Below, piece after piece: positions 16,385 to 26,465 of a stretch of DNA of 64,000 nucleotides. Position numbers and translations under genes: made by a program. The DNA comes from an uncultured Methanomicrobiales archaeon (GTDB lineage: Archaea > Halobacteriota > Methanomicrobia > Methanomicrobiales > Methanospirillaceae). Where the stretch lies: NCBI GenBank assembly GCA_949320185.1, contig CASGHK010000029.1, forward strand, positions 38,177 to 102,176, written 5' to 3'. The notes beneath the pieces were generated by a model. It saw only the letters and a program-made list of their open reading frames with translations, did not search any database and was not told where the DNA came from. How positions within the stretch are numbered: the stretch's first letter is position 1; the number at the start of each line of letters is the position of its first letter.

Positions 16385-17536
16385 CTACATACGGTTTTTG
16401 CCGAAAGTCACCTCCGGGTCGGTGAAACGGGTGCGGATTGCCCGGGGTTTCCGCTGGGCCGTCCCGTATCCAGTGACGACCTGGAGGTGTGGACCGAAAG
16501 CGTCGTCGAGCTCAGGGTCGCCGGTATCGACGTGGAGTGTCGGAGTCATGGCAAGCTTCCCCGGCGTTCCGAGGAGGACCAGGTGCTCGAGTCCGATCCG
16601 GCGAAGGACAGCGGGCGTACAGACCTGCGTTCCCCGCCCGATGACAAATCCCTGCGCCCCAATGACAGAGAGGACGAGCCGTGCCTCGCCGACAGAATCG
16701 AGGAGAGTGAGAATACCGCGCTCGTCCAGGTCGGACCCGGCAAGTCTTCCATCCAGTACCGCGTCGAACCCGAGCAGGGTCCCCTGGAGTCCGAGATGAA
16801 GTGTCACTGCGGCAGTGGTGGTGCCGGGACCGAGGACGTAGAGGATTCCGGGGAGCATTGCATCCGCGATAAAGGCCCCGATCGCCGCTCGGGCTCGTTC
16901 CTCGTCGACCTCCTCGAAGACCTGTTTCGAGACCTGAACGAGCCCGGGTGCGGCAAGGGTTCGGACTACTGCGTGTAGCACCGTCCGGAATTCGTTCGCA
17001 CGATACGCCTCCTCATCGACGTCGATAACCTCAGCTTCGATGCACCGGAGGGGGGCATCCTCGGGTATGGCCGCTTCGACCGCTCCAGGATCGACCGCGA
17101 AGACCGAAGAGAACATCTTGACCCCGGCTGGTATCCCAAGGACGGGAACGGTCTGGTCGACCGCGTCTGCGACATCCCGTGCGGTCCCATCTCCTCCGCA
17201 AAAAAGGAGCAGGTCGATCCCTTCGGTGATGCATTTCAGGCAGGCCTCTCTCGTATCCCGGGCCGTGCTTGGTTTCGATGGGTGGTACACTATCGAACAT
17301 CGTGTAATCCCAGCAGCCCTAAGAGCCGTCTCTCCCATCTCTCCAGCAGCCGTCAGGAACCTAAGGTTCCGGTCGGCGAGGGGCCGAAGGGCCTCGATGG
17401 CCCGTCCCAGGGCCATCGGCTCTGCCCCGAGGATTCGAGCACGGTCGACAAGGCCATCGGTCCCTTTCAGCCCGACACGTCCCCCCATGCCGGCGATCGG
17501 GTTGACCACAAGCCCGATCGTATGCAGGTCAAGCAC
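16385..17536 (-). CDS. ATP-NAD kinase family protein (AcoX-like)
   Basis: 383 residues. N-terminal NAD-kinase-like fold with VNPIAGMGG (about 11-19) and the GGDGT motif in LLFCGGDGTARDVADAVD (about 110-127), then an extended C-terminal domain as in AcoX-type proteins. Probably uses ATP to phosphorylate a nucleotide or related small molecule; the true substrate is not known. Begins 3 nt after the trpB stop on the same strand, so the two form an operon, an arrangement with no obvious pathway logic. Confidence 0.82.
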   Translation of the reverse strand: MLDLHTIGLVVNPIAGMGGRVGLKGTDGLVDRARILGAEPMALGRAIEALRPLADRNLRFLTAAGEMGETALRAAGITRCSIVYHPSKPSTARDTREACLKCITEGIDLLLFCGGDGTARDVADAVDQTVPVLGIPAGVKMFSSVFAVDPGAVEAAIPEDAPLRCIEAEVIDVDEEAYRANEFRTVLHAVVRTLAAPGLVQVSKQVFEEVDEERARAAIGAFIADAMLPGILYVLGPGTTTAAVTLHLGLQGTLLGFDAVLDGRLAGSDLDERGILTLLDSVGEARLVLSVIGAQGFVIGRGTQVCTPAVLRRIGLEHLVLLGTPGKLAMTPTLHVDTGDPELDDAFGPHLQVVTGYGTAQRKPRAIRTRFTDPEVTFGKNRM

Positions 17537-17538
17537 GT

Positions 17539-18897
17539 TCAGCCGACCTTCGGCAGGCGGGAGAGGGCGTCCCGGATCAGAGCGTCTGGGTAGTCGTAAT
17601 CGGGAAGACGGCCCGCGTAATAGGCGTCGTATGCTGCGAGGTCAAAGTGACCGTGCCCGGTGTTATTGAAGAGGATCGTCTTTGCCTCCCCTGTCTTCCG
17701 ACATTCAAGCGCTATATCGATCGTCGTCCTGATCGCGTGCGCGGCCTCTGGAGCAGGTATGATCCCCTCTGTCCTAGCAAACGTCTGAGCAGCCTCGAAG
17801 ACGTCATTCTGGTAGACCGACACCGCGCGTGCCGTCCCGTCTCTGACCAGTCGCGAGACGAGTGGCGAGTCCCCGTGGTACCTCAGGCCTCCGGCGTGGA
17901 TAGCGGGAGGGACGAAGTCGTGGCCCAGAGTGAACATCTTGAGTATAGGTGTCAGGCCGGCTTCATCACCGTAGTCGTAGGCGTAGAGGCCCTTGGTAAG
18001 GGTCGGGCAGGCTGCCGGTTCGACACCGACGATGTCGACGTCGGGGACCTTCCCGGTGAGCTTATCCCCGGCGAACGGGAATGCGATCCCCCCGAAGTTG
18101 GACCCTCCACCAACACAGGCGACCACAACATCGGGGTACTCGTCAACCGACGCCAGCTGTTCGCGCGCTTCGAGACCGATGATGGTCTGATGAAGACAGA
18201 CATGATTCAGGACGGATCCGAGCGCATAGTTGGTGTTTGAATGGGTAGCCGCATCTTCAACTGCTTCGGAGATCGCGATACCAAGGCTCCCTGAAGTCTG
18301 CGGGTCTTTTTCCAGGACGGACCTCCCGCACGCGGTCAGGGTGGTCGGGCTGGAGTGGCACTCCGCACCCCAGACCTGCATCATCATCTTGCGGTAGGGT
18401 TTCTGGTCGTACGACGCCCTGACCATGTAGACCGTGCAGTCCATATCGAAGTGGGAGGTGGCAAAAGCGATCGCAGAACCCCACTGGCCTGCTCCTGTCT
18501 CGGTGGCGATCCGTTCGATGCCTTCATCCCTGTTGTAGTACGCCTGAGGGACAGCGGTATTCGGCTTGTGGCTGCCGGCGGGGCTCCCCCCTTCGTACTT
18601 GTAGTAGATCCGGGCCGGGGTTCCGAGGAACTGTTCAAGCCGACGGGCCCGGTAGAGCGGGCTCGGGCGCCATAGGCGAAGGATCTCGATGACCTCTTCG
18701 GGGATGTCGATGAACCGCTCCCTCGCCATCTCCTGCCGGATCAGCTCCATCGGGAAGATGGATGCAAGATCTCCGGGGGTGGCTGGCGCTCCCGTCTTGG
18801 GGTTGAGGGGGGGGTCCAGTGGGGCGGATAGGTCGGCCTGGATGTTGTACCATCTGCGTGGCATCTCATCCTCATCGAGGAGGATCTTCGTCTGCAT
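17539..18897 (-). CDS. TrpB2-type tryptophan synthase beta-like protein
   Basis: 452 residues, the longer TrpB2 branch of PLP enzymes. PLP lysine in [12 protein letters not shown]; phosphate-binding loop GGGSNFGG (written [17 protein letters not shown]); [11 protein letters not shown]-terminal [10 protein letters not shown]. Condenses indole with serine (or O-phosphoserine in some archaea). No trpA is near, as usual for TrpB2, which acts as an indole-salvage enzyme. Start ATG 18897 is supported by a TATA box 24 nt upstream; the open frame runs 18 codons further but that would lie across the promoter. Confidence 0.92.
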   Translation of the reverse strand: MQTKILLDEDEMPRRWYNIQADLSAPLDPPLNPKTGAPATPGDLASIFPMELIRQEMARERFIDIPEEVIEILRLWRPSPLYRARRLEQFLGTPARIYYKYEGGSPAGSHKPNTAVPQAYYNRDEGIERIATETGAGQWGSAIAFATSHFDMDCTVYMVRASYDQKPYRKMMMQVWGAECHSSPTTLTACGRSVLEKDPQTSGSLGIAISEAVEDAATHSNTNYALGSVLNHVCLHQTIIGLEAREQLASVDEYPDVVVACVGGGSNFGGIAFPFAGDKLTGKVPDVDIVGVEPAACPTLTKGLYAYDYGDEAGLTPILKMFTLGHDFVPPAIHAGGLRYHGDSPLVSRLVRDGTARAVSVYQNDVFEAAQTFARTEGIIPAPEAAHAIRTTIDIALECRKTGEAKTILFNNTGHGHFDLAAYDAYYAGRLPDYDYPDALIRDALSRLPKVG

Positions 18898-18914
18898 GGC
18901 TAATGATTGGTCTG

Positions 18915-18928
18915 TACATATATATTCA
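18915..18928 (-). promoter_or_regulatory. TATA box of trpB2
   Basis: TGAATATATATGTA on the minus strand, centred about 24 nt before ATG 18897. The spacing implies transcription starts at or beside the start codon (leaderless mRNA). Confidence 0.65.
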
Positions 18929-18979
18929 TTGTTGTCAAAAAGAGACTTCAATGTTGAAATAATTCATTCATTCTTCCGA

Positions 18980-21109
18980 TCAGTACCGGCGCTCCTGGAG
19001 TTCCTCAGCCCGCTTCACGACGAGACGCGTCCCACCCTGGAGCTGAACCGGGGCGTAGAAGAGGGCAGAACCGTGCCTATCATACGAGAGGGGAACGAAC
19101 CTGACGCGATGGGCCCATTCTTTGATCGGATCAGGGATGGGAAGTGTCGGGATACTGGAAACAGGCACAATCGAGAGCAGGTCGATCTCGGTCCGTCCTG
19201 ACCGAACCTGTTCAGCCCGTTCAAGCGTGCGGAGGGCTGCTCGGAGGGCCTGGACCTCGCCACGCTCAGGATCGAAGGTACGGACCCGTTCAAGGGCGCC
19301 CTGAACGGCAGGGGTGATCGTCGCGCGGGGCATTACTGTTGGAGCGCGCTGGATTCGAGGGGGCACGGTCTTGAGCTCCTGGTCCTCGGTGCAGCCCGAT
19401 GAGCGGAGCGCCCACCATATGCCGCCGCCAGCGACGACGAAGACTGCAGCGAGGGCTGCAAGGAAGAGGGGGAACCACCACGAGGTCTCCTGAGTGACTG
19501 GGACACCAGGAGCTTCGGTCGTTGGCACTGGTCCGACGAAGGTCGTCGACGCCGGGCTGGCAGAGGTCGTTTGGGCCGGGACCATAGTGGTCACGAGCGA
19601 GGTCGGAACCGTCGTCACGGTGGTCTCTATGACAGGTGTGCTTGTCGCCGGGGTCGATGGTGACTCAAGCCTGATATGGATCTGTGCCGAAACCTGTCGA
19701 CCGACCGCTCCGGTCGGATCGGGGCTCGAAGTTCCGTGTTCATGGTCGAGGAGAGCTTCAGCCCAGAGCGCGTAACCACCTGCCGGGTAGGCGGGCTCGT
19801 TCGTATTCCAGGCAGCTCCGGCAGAACCGCTTATCAGGTGCGGAGTCTGGACAACTATGACCCGTTCCAGGCTCTGAGGGACCCCCTGGTTCCCTACAAG
19901 GGTGGCACTGACCCGCCCGTTCGGGTCCTTGACCCGGACCGCGACAGGAGCGCCAGTTCCGCGTGCCCGAAATGCCGAGAGCTCCCCTGTGATCTCCAGG
20001 TCGAACGCTCGACCCTTCGCAACCTCTCCCCCGGTAACATAGCGGCCCGTTGCGGTGTCGATGAGCCTGAGGGAGAGGGCGGGCTCCTCGACGACGAGTG
20101 CGAGTTGCCTACCCCTGTCCAGGTTGAACCAGCGTCCGGTGCGTGCATCGTGGGGGATGGCCGCGCGTCGGGGGTCCGTGATCCGGAGCGTTACCGCCGG
20201 CTCTCCAACGGGTGACTCGGTGGTGAACCATCCCAGGGTCTCTTCGCTCCCGACGCCTGCGGCGGTGATGTCCAGGCCTCGTTCCCCGCAGTACACAGTG
20301 GCTCCCGGGTTCCTCACCACGTTCGGGGCGACCGGCCCGGGCGTGACCGGTGTAGAGGTGACTGTCGGTACTTGAGTCGGTGTCGACGACTGGGTGGGTG
20401 GTGCCACCCCGGAGAGGAATGGTCTGAGCGCCGCACTCCAGCGGGCAGCGATCTTCTTCTCACCGCTCTCTCCTGGATGAATCCCAGTAGGTGGCTGGTT
20501 ATCTCGCACACCGTCGTACCCGGTGAACATATCCACGGTGATGACGGGCGAATCCGGGGTCGATAGGCGCGTCGCAACATCCGGGATCGCAGCGTTCAGG
20601 GCGATCAGGTTCGGACGCAGGATAGAGGTCGGGGGGATCTGGGCGAGCAGGATCACAGCGCGGGGATTGTCCTTCCGGAGCTCTGCGATGATGCCTTCGA
20701 GGTTCCGGATCGTATCCGCCGTTGGGACGTTGTTGAGGACGTCGTTCGTACCCAGCATGACGAGCGCCACGTCGAAATCGTATTCTTCGAGCCACAGGGA
20801 CAGCTTCCCCTGCTTCGGGTCCACGGCGACGCCGTTCAGGATTCCATCGGTCATGTATCCGCCATGCCCCTCGTTGTCCTGGTCATACGAGTAGGGAAAG
20901 TTGGGGGAGGTCCACGAGCCAACGAAGTCCACGTCCTCGCCGCCGATCTGCTGCCAGAGCCAGTATCGATAGGTTGGATGGCTCGACTCTGCCGGTGTCT
21001 GGGTTGACCCCTTGGTCAGAGAGTCGCCGAGCGGCAGCACCCGCACCGTCGCGTCGGTGCTTCCGGCGACGAGCAGTAGGAGGAACACGAGGAGGACGGC
21101 ACGTCGCAT
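18980..21109 (-). CDS. membrane-anchored SGNH/GDSL hydrolase with DUF3821-like module
   Basis: 709 residues in five parts. A signal peptide (about 1-20). An SGNH hydrolase (about 22-232) with block I VLPLGDSLTKGS, block III MLGTNDVL and block V IHPGESGEKK, giving the Ser, Asn and Asp-x-x-His set. A Thr/Pro linker. A surface module (about 262-490) beginning NPGATVYCGERGLDITAAG, which resembles the DUF3821 domain of Methanomicrobiales S-layer proteins. A second Thr/Ser-rich linker, one membrane helix WWFPLFLAALAAVFVVAGGG (about 546-570), and a 130-residue cytosolic tail with no known domain. Likely an ectoenzyme trimming esters on glycans or lipids of the cell envelope. The cytosolic tail is unusual. 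Confidence 0.83.
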   Translation of the reverse strand: MRRAVLLVFLLLLVAGSTDATVRVLPLGDSLTKGSTQTPAESSHPTYRYWLWQQIGGEDVDFVGSWTSPNFPYSYDQDNEGHGGYMTDGILNGVAVDPKQGKLSLWLEEYDFDVALVMLGTNDVLNNVPTADTIRNLEGIIAELRKDNPRAVILLAQIPPTSILRPNLIALNAAIPDVATRLSTPDSPVITVDMFTGYDGVRDNQPPTGIHPGESGEKKIAARWSAALRPFLSGVAPPTQSSTPTQVPTVTSTPVTPGPVAPNVVRNPGATVYCGERGLDITAAGVGSEETLGWFTTESPVGEPAVTLRITDPRRAAIPHDARTGRWFNLDRGRQLALVVEEPALSLRLIDTATGRYVTGGEVAKGRAFDLEITGELSAFRARGTGAPVAVRVKDPNGRVSATLVGNQGVPQSLERVIVVQTPHLISGSAGAAWNTNEPAYPAGGYALWAEALLDHEHGTSSPDPTGAVGRQVSAQIHIRLESPSTPATSTPVIETTVTTVPTSLVTTMVPAQTTSASPASTTFVGPVPTTEAPGVPVTQETSWWFPLFLAALAAVFVVAGGGIWWALRSSGCTEDQELKTVPPRIQRAPTVMPRATITPAVQGALERVRTFDPERGEVQALRAALRTLERAEQVRSGRTEIDLLSIVPVSSIPTLPIPDPIKEWAHRVRFVPLSYDRHGSALFYAPVQLQGGTRLVVKRAEELQERRY

Positions 21110-21197
21110 TGTTCGATCCCGTACGGTGCGCCCCTCTGATTCATGAAGGTATGGTCCCTTGCATAGTTACATCCGATTGGAGGAACGAGATCTCTCG

Positions 21198-21857
21198 ATG
21201 CAGACCGATCGGGAGGTGCGGGCTGTCCTCTTTGATCTGGACAATACCCTTGTGCGGTTCATCGATGCGCAGCGGGCGGCATGTGCTGCCGTCATCGACC
21301 TGGCCGGGTGCGGCTCTGTCGAGGATCTTTTTGGGTTCTTTTTACGGCCAGAGCACAACTTCGAGAGTCAGGGGCATATCCTGGACTACCTCGCCTCGAT
21401 CGCCTCGTCGTGCGATCCGGCGAGCGCCTGTGCCCGGTACGAGGAAGAAAAACTTCGCGCCCTTGAACCGTATGACGGGGCACGGTCTACGTTAGAGAGG
21501 CTGAAGAGGGCTGGTATTCCGATGGCAGTCGTGACCGATGCGGATGCGGACCATGCCGCCTCTCGGCTCGCGCGCTCGGGGCTCGCCCATCTCTTCGAGG
21601 TTGTGGTGACGCCTGAGAAGACTGGCGAGAGGAAACCTTCTGAACGGAACTTCTTCTGCGCTCTCGAACACCTCGGGGTGGAACCGTTGGATGCGGCGAT
21701 GGTCGGTGACTCGCTCAGGAGGGATATCGAACCCGCAAACAGACTCGGGATCCTCTCGATCCATGCCGCCTACGGTGACTGGAACCCGGGGTTTCACTGC
21801 TCCCCCGACCATCGTCTCGATGACATCTCCCACCTTGTCGAGCTTTTTCTCGAATGA
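21198..21857 (+). CDS. HAD-superfamily hydrolase
   Basis: 219 residues. Motif I FDLDNTLVRF, motif II VVTDA, motif III Lys in PEKTGERKPS, motif IV VGDSLRRDI: all catalytic residues present, with an alpha-helical C1 cap. Probably a small-molecule phosphatase such as phosphoglycolate phosphatase-like; substrate unknown. ATG 21198 has GGAGGA 12 nt upstream; the earlier TTG at 21159 is less likely. Confidence 0.87.
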   Translation: MQTDREVRAVLFDLDNTLVRFIDAQRAACAAVIDLAGCGSVEDLFGFFLRPEHNFESQGHILDYLASIASSCDPASACARYEEEKLRALEPYDGARSTLERLKRAGIPMAVVTDADADHAASRLARSGLAHLFEVVVTPEKTGERKPSERNFFCALEHLGVEPLDAAMVGDSLRRDIEPANRLGILSIHAAYGDWNPGFHCSPDHRLDDISHLVELFLE

Positions 21858-22000
21858 CGGTGACCCTTGGCGATGGTCACCCGAACCCGTGAGCTGATCC
21901 GTTGTCGTCCTGAGCGTATGCATCGAATGTCAAACACTGGGGGGAATGACAGAGCACTAAAAAACTCCTCGGTTTGGGGTGCCCGGCGGGAGAGGTTCTG

Positions 22001-24187
22001 ATGACGGACCGGGTTTCAGCCCAGGAGGTGCTGGAACACCTGTTACTGGAGTCGGGACTCACCCCAGGCGGGCCAGTTTTCCCGGGTGATGGGCTCTGCT
22101 ACCGTGTGTGGTTGAGAGACGGTGAACCTGTCGTCTTCACAGGGGATGAAGGAGAAGGCGGCGATCCAGCGATGCTTCATCGTCTCGCCTGGTCGTCCGG
22201 ATGCCGATGCGCGATAGTCGTACAGCAGGGTCGGTTCGGGCTGATCGACACCGTCTCCGCTCCATCGGACCTGGTCAATCCCCGGGTGCGATATCTGGAT
22301 ACGTCCGATGTTTGTTCCATCATGGCGGCGATGGAGCCCGGTATGATGCCGGGGATCGTCGACGTGCTTGTCGAGCGGATGGAAGCCTGGAGAGGGCGTA
22401 TTCTCCGGCGCGCGCTTGCGGAACGGGCGGATTGGACTGAGGATGAACTCTCGCTCGCTGTTGAGAGGCCGATCATCGACCTTATCGTGGGGGACGGCTC
22501 GATCCTGCCAGCGGGAGGTCAGATGCACGCCGACTTCGAGCGGGCCGGTGTGGATCTATCGCTCGTCCCCCCGGGACTGCGTGCCCTCGCCTGGGACCGC
22601 CATCTCTTCCGGCGTATCCGGGTGAATGGAGGCGAATTCTCGCTCGTTGGTACGGGAAAGGAAGTACAGGTGCCGTCACGGATGCTCCTTTCGCAGTTCG
22701 CCCGATGGGCCGGTTCGGAGTCGAAAGATATCGATAGCATTCTGGTCCCGGGGTGCGGCGCCGGGCGACTTCTCCTTTACATCGCGGGGTGGGCAAAGGT
22801 TGGAGGGATCGAGATCTTCGCGATCGACCCGGACCCGCGAGCAACTCTCTTCAGCTCCCGTCTCCTCGAAAGGGAGGCAGCCGAAGGTCTCTCTCTCACT
22901 GTTCGATCGGGAAATCCTCTTGTCGAAAACAATTTTTTTGATGGGACGCCCGGGCAGCTCATCCCTGCGGATTCCCGTTCACGCCTTCGCGCCGTCGACT
23001 GGAAGACCATCTTCGGGGGCGTCCAGGGGTTTGATCGTGTCCTGATTGGCGATCCCGTCTTCACGATGACCCGCCGGCCGGAAGTCCGCCGCTATCTCGA
23101 GGAGCACTATCGATCGGCGGGTAGCGGCACCAATCCCGCTCTCCTCCTCGCCGAGGCGGGGGCAGGGCACCTCAATCCTGGTGGACGGGTTCTCGCCCTG
23201 TACTCCTGCTCAATCCTGCGTTCCGATCGCGCAACCATGCTGCGACGGTGGCTCGGGCCCCGAACGGAGGTCATTTGCGATATTTCCCTTGATAGGAGCG
23301 AGGTCGCTCTCCGGATAGCTCAGGACCCGGTCGAGGGACCGATCGTCACCGAAAGCCTGGTGAGTGGCCAAAATAACAGGCGAGCATATCCACGAAGCGC
23401 CCTGGAGATTGACAGCTGGTCGTTCGGCAACGCGCTCGCCGCAGAACGGCGGCGCTGCTTGGTGACCGGGTGCGCCTCACTCGGGGAGGTCGTTGTCGGG
23501 GGGGTCCGTCCAGCACAAGCCTTCACCTGCGACCCCGCCCTCATGGTGGAGGTGGACGTTCGTCACCGGCTATTGAAGGCCGATCGAAGAGCCGCTCGGG
23601 TCATTCGGCCTGTTATCGGCCTGAAAGACCTGGTCCCGTATGGTACTGCCATGGATGCCGCCAGGTTCGCGATCTCAGGGAACCTTCCACCTCGTGCCGC
23701 CCGCGTGGCACGGCGAATGGGAATCATTGTCGATGTCCCTCTCGGCAATGTGCCCCTGCCATCCGGTCCCAGGCTTCTCTTCGAGGAAGGCACTCGATAT
23801 CCGATCTTTCTTTATGATCACTATGGGGATGCATTGACATCTCAGGGGATCGCCGAGGTACTTCCTGCCAACCTCTTTCTCCATGGATTGTTGCAGTCAG
23901 CGATGATCGGATCAATCCTCGATAACCAGTGTCACAGTGGTGTCACTGCTCGGTGCCTCTCCCGGATACCTATACGGCTACCGGATCCCTACGATCCCCG
24001 TGAGTGCGGTCTTGGGGACCGGATTGCCTCATTGGTCTGGGACCGAATTACGACGAAAGGAAAGGGGGAGTCGGACCGTGAGAGACGAACGTCGCTCGAG
24101 TCCGCAATCGAGGATGCGATCAGAGACCTCTATGGCCTGTCGGTGGCTCGAGATGAGCGTGAAGGGCATCCCATCTCGGCACCTTGA
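22001..24187 (+). CDS. divergent N6-adenine-methyltransferase-like protein, catalytic motif altered
   Basis: 728 residues. Layout resembles a type I/IIG methylase: an N-terminal domain (about 1-140) like the HsdR_N/nuclease-type region, a helical domain, a SAM-binding Rossmann core (about 235-430) with motif I SILVPGCGAGRLLLYIAG and an acidic turn EIFAIDPDP, then a C-terminal region (about 500-690) resembling target-recognition domains (PIRLPDPYDP). At the position of the catalytic motif IV (NPPY) it has VLIGDPVFTM, so it may not methylate adenine. No restriction or specificity genes are beside it. Start ATG 22001 has GGAGAGG 5 nt upstream. Function uncertain. Confidence 0.68.
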   Translation: MTDRVSAQEVLEHLLLESGLTPGGPVFPGDGLCYRVWLRDGEPVVFTGDEGEGGDPAMLHRLAWSSGCRCAIVVQQGRFGLIDTVSAPSDLVNPRVRYLDTSDVCSIMAAMEPGMMPGIVDVLVERMEAWRGRILRRALAERADWTEDELSLAVERPIIDLIVGDGSILPAGGQMHADFERAGVDLSLVPPGLRALAWDRHLFRRIRVNGGEFSLVGTGKEVQVPSRMLLSQFARWAGSESKDIDSILVPGCGAGRLLLYIAGWAKVGGIEIFAIDPDPRATLFSSRLLEREAAEGLSLTVRSGNPLVENNFFDGTPGQLIPADSRSRLRAVDWKTIFGGVQGFDRVLIGDPVFTMTRRPEVRRYLEEHYRSAGSGTNPALLLAEAGAGHLNPGGRVLALYSCSILRSDRATMLRRWLGPRTEVICDISLDRSEVALRIAQDPVEGPIVTESLVSGQNNRRAYPRSALEIDSWSFGNALAAERRRCLVTGCASLGEVVVGGVRPAQAFTCDPALMVEVDVRHRLLKADRRAARVIRPVIGLKDLVPYGTAMDAARFAISGNLPPRAARVARRMGIIVDVPLGNVPLPSGPRLLFEEGTRYPIFLYDHYGDALTSQGIAEVLPANLFLHGLLQSAMIGSILDNQCHSGVTARCLSRIPIRLPDPYDPRECGLGDRIASLVWDRITTKGKGESDRERRTSLESAIEDAIRDLYGLSVARDEREGHPISAP

Positions 24188-24453
24188 TATATGAAGAGCG
24201 GCAGAACAGAGTTCTGTCGCTGATCGGGACCTGCGCTGTCGGAAGGGGAATTTTCTCATCGAACGCCGGATCCAGTGAATCCTGGCCCTGATGCTGAATA
24301 TCCTCGAATGAGTCATATGAAGATCTGTGGGGTGTGATTGGTATGCGACAGGGTGGCGGTTGCGATCATCGCATTTCAGGAGATGTGATAAACCACCGAT
24401 TCGAGCGAATATCGGGAAAGCCCGCTCGGATGGTCTGAAGGACAACAAGTGAC

Positions 24454-25938
24454 ATGAGTGAACTTGGAGGAGATCGGAGTCCAGCTCATCGAAAGCCGCC
24501 GACGGTGATCTCTGTCGTCACGGACCACCTCGGCCGGATTCGCTCATCCGATGGTCTATTCGCCCATTATTACGGTGTTGAATCTCGGGACGTAGCCGGT
24601 ACCCTGCTCGAAGAGTATGTCTGTTCCGAGGACCGCCCCTATCTTCGGTCTCTTCTGACCGCTCCGATGGATCAGCGTGTCGATGGTGTGGTCCGGTTCT
24701 GCTTGCTTGGACAGGGTTTCGTACCGACGAGGGTCGTGATCGAGCCGGGACCAGCGAGATCGACATTCGCGGTAGCAATCATCGGTCGGGATCTCCCCTG
24801 CCGGGAGCATGAAAGAGGGGATCCGAACGGGCTCTTGCTTGCCCAAGCGGTCCTGAACCAGACCCGGGATCTCATCCTGGTCCTTGACTCCGAAGGACAG
24901 GTCCTACTGAGGAGCCCCTCGGTGAAGGAGTTCATCGGGCGAGATCCAGTTGGATTCGGCTTTTGTAAGGTCCTTCCTCTTGAGCCCGATTCCGATTTTG
25001 AGATAAAAAAAACAAACAATCCGCTGCGTGCGTCCTCACCAGCGCCCGGAAATGGCTCGACCCCTGCTTCCGGCCGGTACCGGTTTCCTGCTCGAAACAA
25101 CCGACGTATCCAGGTGGTGGTGGACCAGGTGATCTCTCCGGACGATCCACGCGGGAAAAAAAATGGATCAGTGGTGCGGCTCGACGAAGAAACCGAGCGC
25201 CTCGAGGGGGAGAGTCGTATGGGAGGTGGGCGGGAGGATCTCTCTGCATCGAGCCGGGAGATTCAGCAATTTGTCTATGCTGCAAGTCATGATCTGCAGG
25301 AACCGCTCAGGATGGTCTCGAGTTACCTTCAGCTGCTCGAACGGCGATATGCAGGGCGCCTGGATAAGGAGGGACTCGAATTCATCGGCTTCGCGCTTGA
25401 CGGTGCGAAGCGCATGCAGGAACTGATCGATGCCCTGCTCGTCTATTCACGCGTTGTCAGTCGGGCTCGACCATCCGGCCCGGTGGATGCGCGAATGGCG
25501 GTCGCCGAAGCGCTGGAGCATCTCGAGCAGAAGCTGGCCACCACCCATGCAGAGATCACCGTGGGTTCAATGCCGATTGTATGGGCCGATCGCGCACAGC
25601 TCGTGCAGGTCTTCGAACACCTGATCGATAACGCCCTTACATATTACTCGGATGCCGTTCCACGCGTCATGATTGATGCTGAGCGTCTCAATGGCAGTAC
25701 CCGGTTCCGGGTACAGGATAACGGGATCGGGATCGATCCTCAATTTCATAATCGGGTCTTTGAGCTCTTTTCCCGTTTGAACGCTCGTGAGAAGTACCCG
25801 GGCATAGGGATTGGACTTGCTGTCGTACAGAGAATTATCGAGCGACATGGGGGTCTTTGCTGGGTTGAATCCAGTGAAGGGTCCGGTTCAACCTTTTTTT
25901 TCACTCTTCCAGATCACCCGATGGTAGAGGATGCATGA
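24454..25938 (+). CDS. sensor histidine kinase (PAS-like input, soluble)
   Basis: 494 residues with no membrane segment. Two weak PAS-like regions (about 15-110, 125-245), then HisKA with the phospho-acceptor His in YAASHDLQEPLRMVSSYLQL, the family typical of phytochrome-like kinases. HATPase_c follows with N-box LIDNALTYY, G1 DNGIGID and G2 GIGIGLAVV. Its stop overlaps the start of the response regulator gene (ATGA), so the two are probably partners. Signal unknown. Confidence 0.88.
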   Translation: MSELGGDRSPAHRKPPTVISVVTDHLGRIRSSDGLFAHYYGVESRDVAGTLLEEYVCSEDRPYLRSLLTAPMDQRVDGVVRFCLLGQGFVPTRVVIEPGPARSTFAVAIIGRDLPCREHERGDPNGLLLAQAVLNQTRDLILVLDSEGQVLLRSPSVKEFIGRDPVGFGFCKVLPLEPDSDFEIKKTNNPLRASSPAPGNGSTPASGRYRFPARNNRRIQVVVDQVISPDDPRGKKNGSVVRLDEETERLEGESRMGGGREDLSASSREIQQFVYAASHDLQEPLRMVSSYLQLLERRYAGRLDKEGLEFIGFALDGAKRMQELIDALLVYSRVVSRARPSGPVDARMAVAEALEHLEQKLATTHAEITVGSMPIVWADRAQLVQVFEHLIDNALTYYSDAVPRVMIDAERLNGSTRFRVQDNGIGIDPQFHNRVFELFSRLNAREKYPGIGIGLAVVQRIIERHGGLCWVESSEGSGSTFFFTLPDHPMVEDA

Positions 25939-26465
25939 TTCCATCATCACATCCAGAGCAAGCCGCGTCCTCCGCTAGGGGCAGGGTGGAGACGAAAGGC
26001 GAGTCGACAACTTTGCGATGCCTCATGCCTCGCGACATTCTGCTCGTCGAGGACAGTCTCGGGGATATCCGGTTGATCAGGGAGGCTCTGCGTGAGATTG
26101 GGGGCTGCCATTCGCTTCACGTGGTCAACGACGGGGTCGATGCGCTCGCCTTTTTAAGAAGGAAGGGCATCTTTGGCTGGGCTCCCCGCCCCGATCTGAT
26201 CCTCCTCGACCTGAACCTTCCGAAGAAGAACGGGCGCGAGGTCCTTTCCGAGATCAAGGCTGATGCATCTCTCAAGGACATTCCCGTGGTGGTGCTGACG
26301 ATCTCGACTGCCGAGGAGGACATCCTGACCGCGTACCGTCTCCATGCGAACTGTTATGTAATCAAGCCGGTTAACCTAGACCAGTTCTTCCGCGTGGTCC
26401 AGTCGATTGAACGGTACTGGCTTTCCAGAGACTTGAGTGGAGATGGGATCTGGTATGGCCATTAG
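25935..26465 (+). CDS. response regulator, receiver-only (Rcp1 type)
   Basis: 176 residues; a single receiver domain from about residue 31 (PRDILLVEDSLGDIRLIREA), Asp acceptor in LILLDLNLPKKNG, conserved Lys in VIKPVNLDQF. No output domain. ATG 25935 overlaps the kinase stop (ATGA) and adds a 30-residue Ser-rich leader; ATG 26025 would begin exactly at the domain and may be the real start. Likely acts by protein-protein contact or as a phosphate relay. Confidence 0.87.
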   Translation: MIPSSHPEQAASSARGRVETKGESTTLRCLMPRDILLVEDSLGDIRLIREALREIGGCHSLHVVNDGVDALAFLRRKGIFGWAPRPDLILLDLNLPKKNGREVLSEIKADASLKDIPVVVLTISTAEEDILTAYRLHANCYVIKPVNLDQFFRVVQSIERYWLSRDLSGDGIWYGH

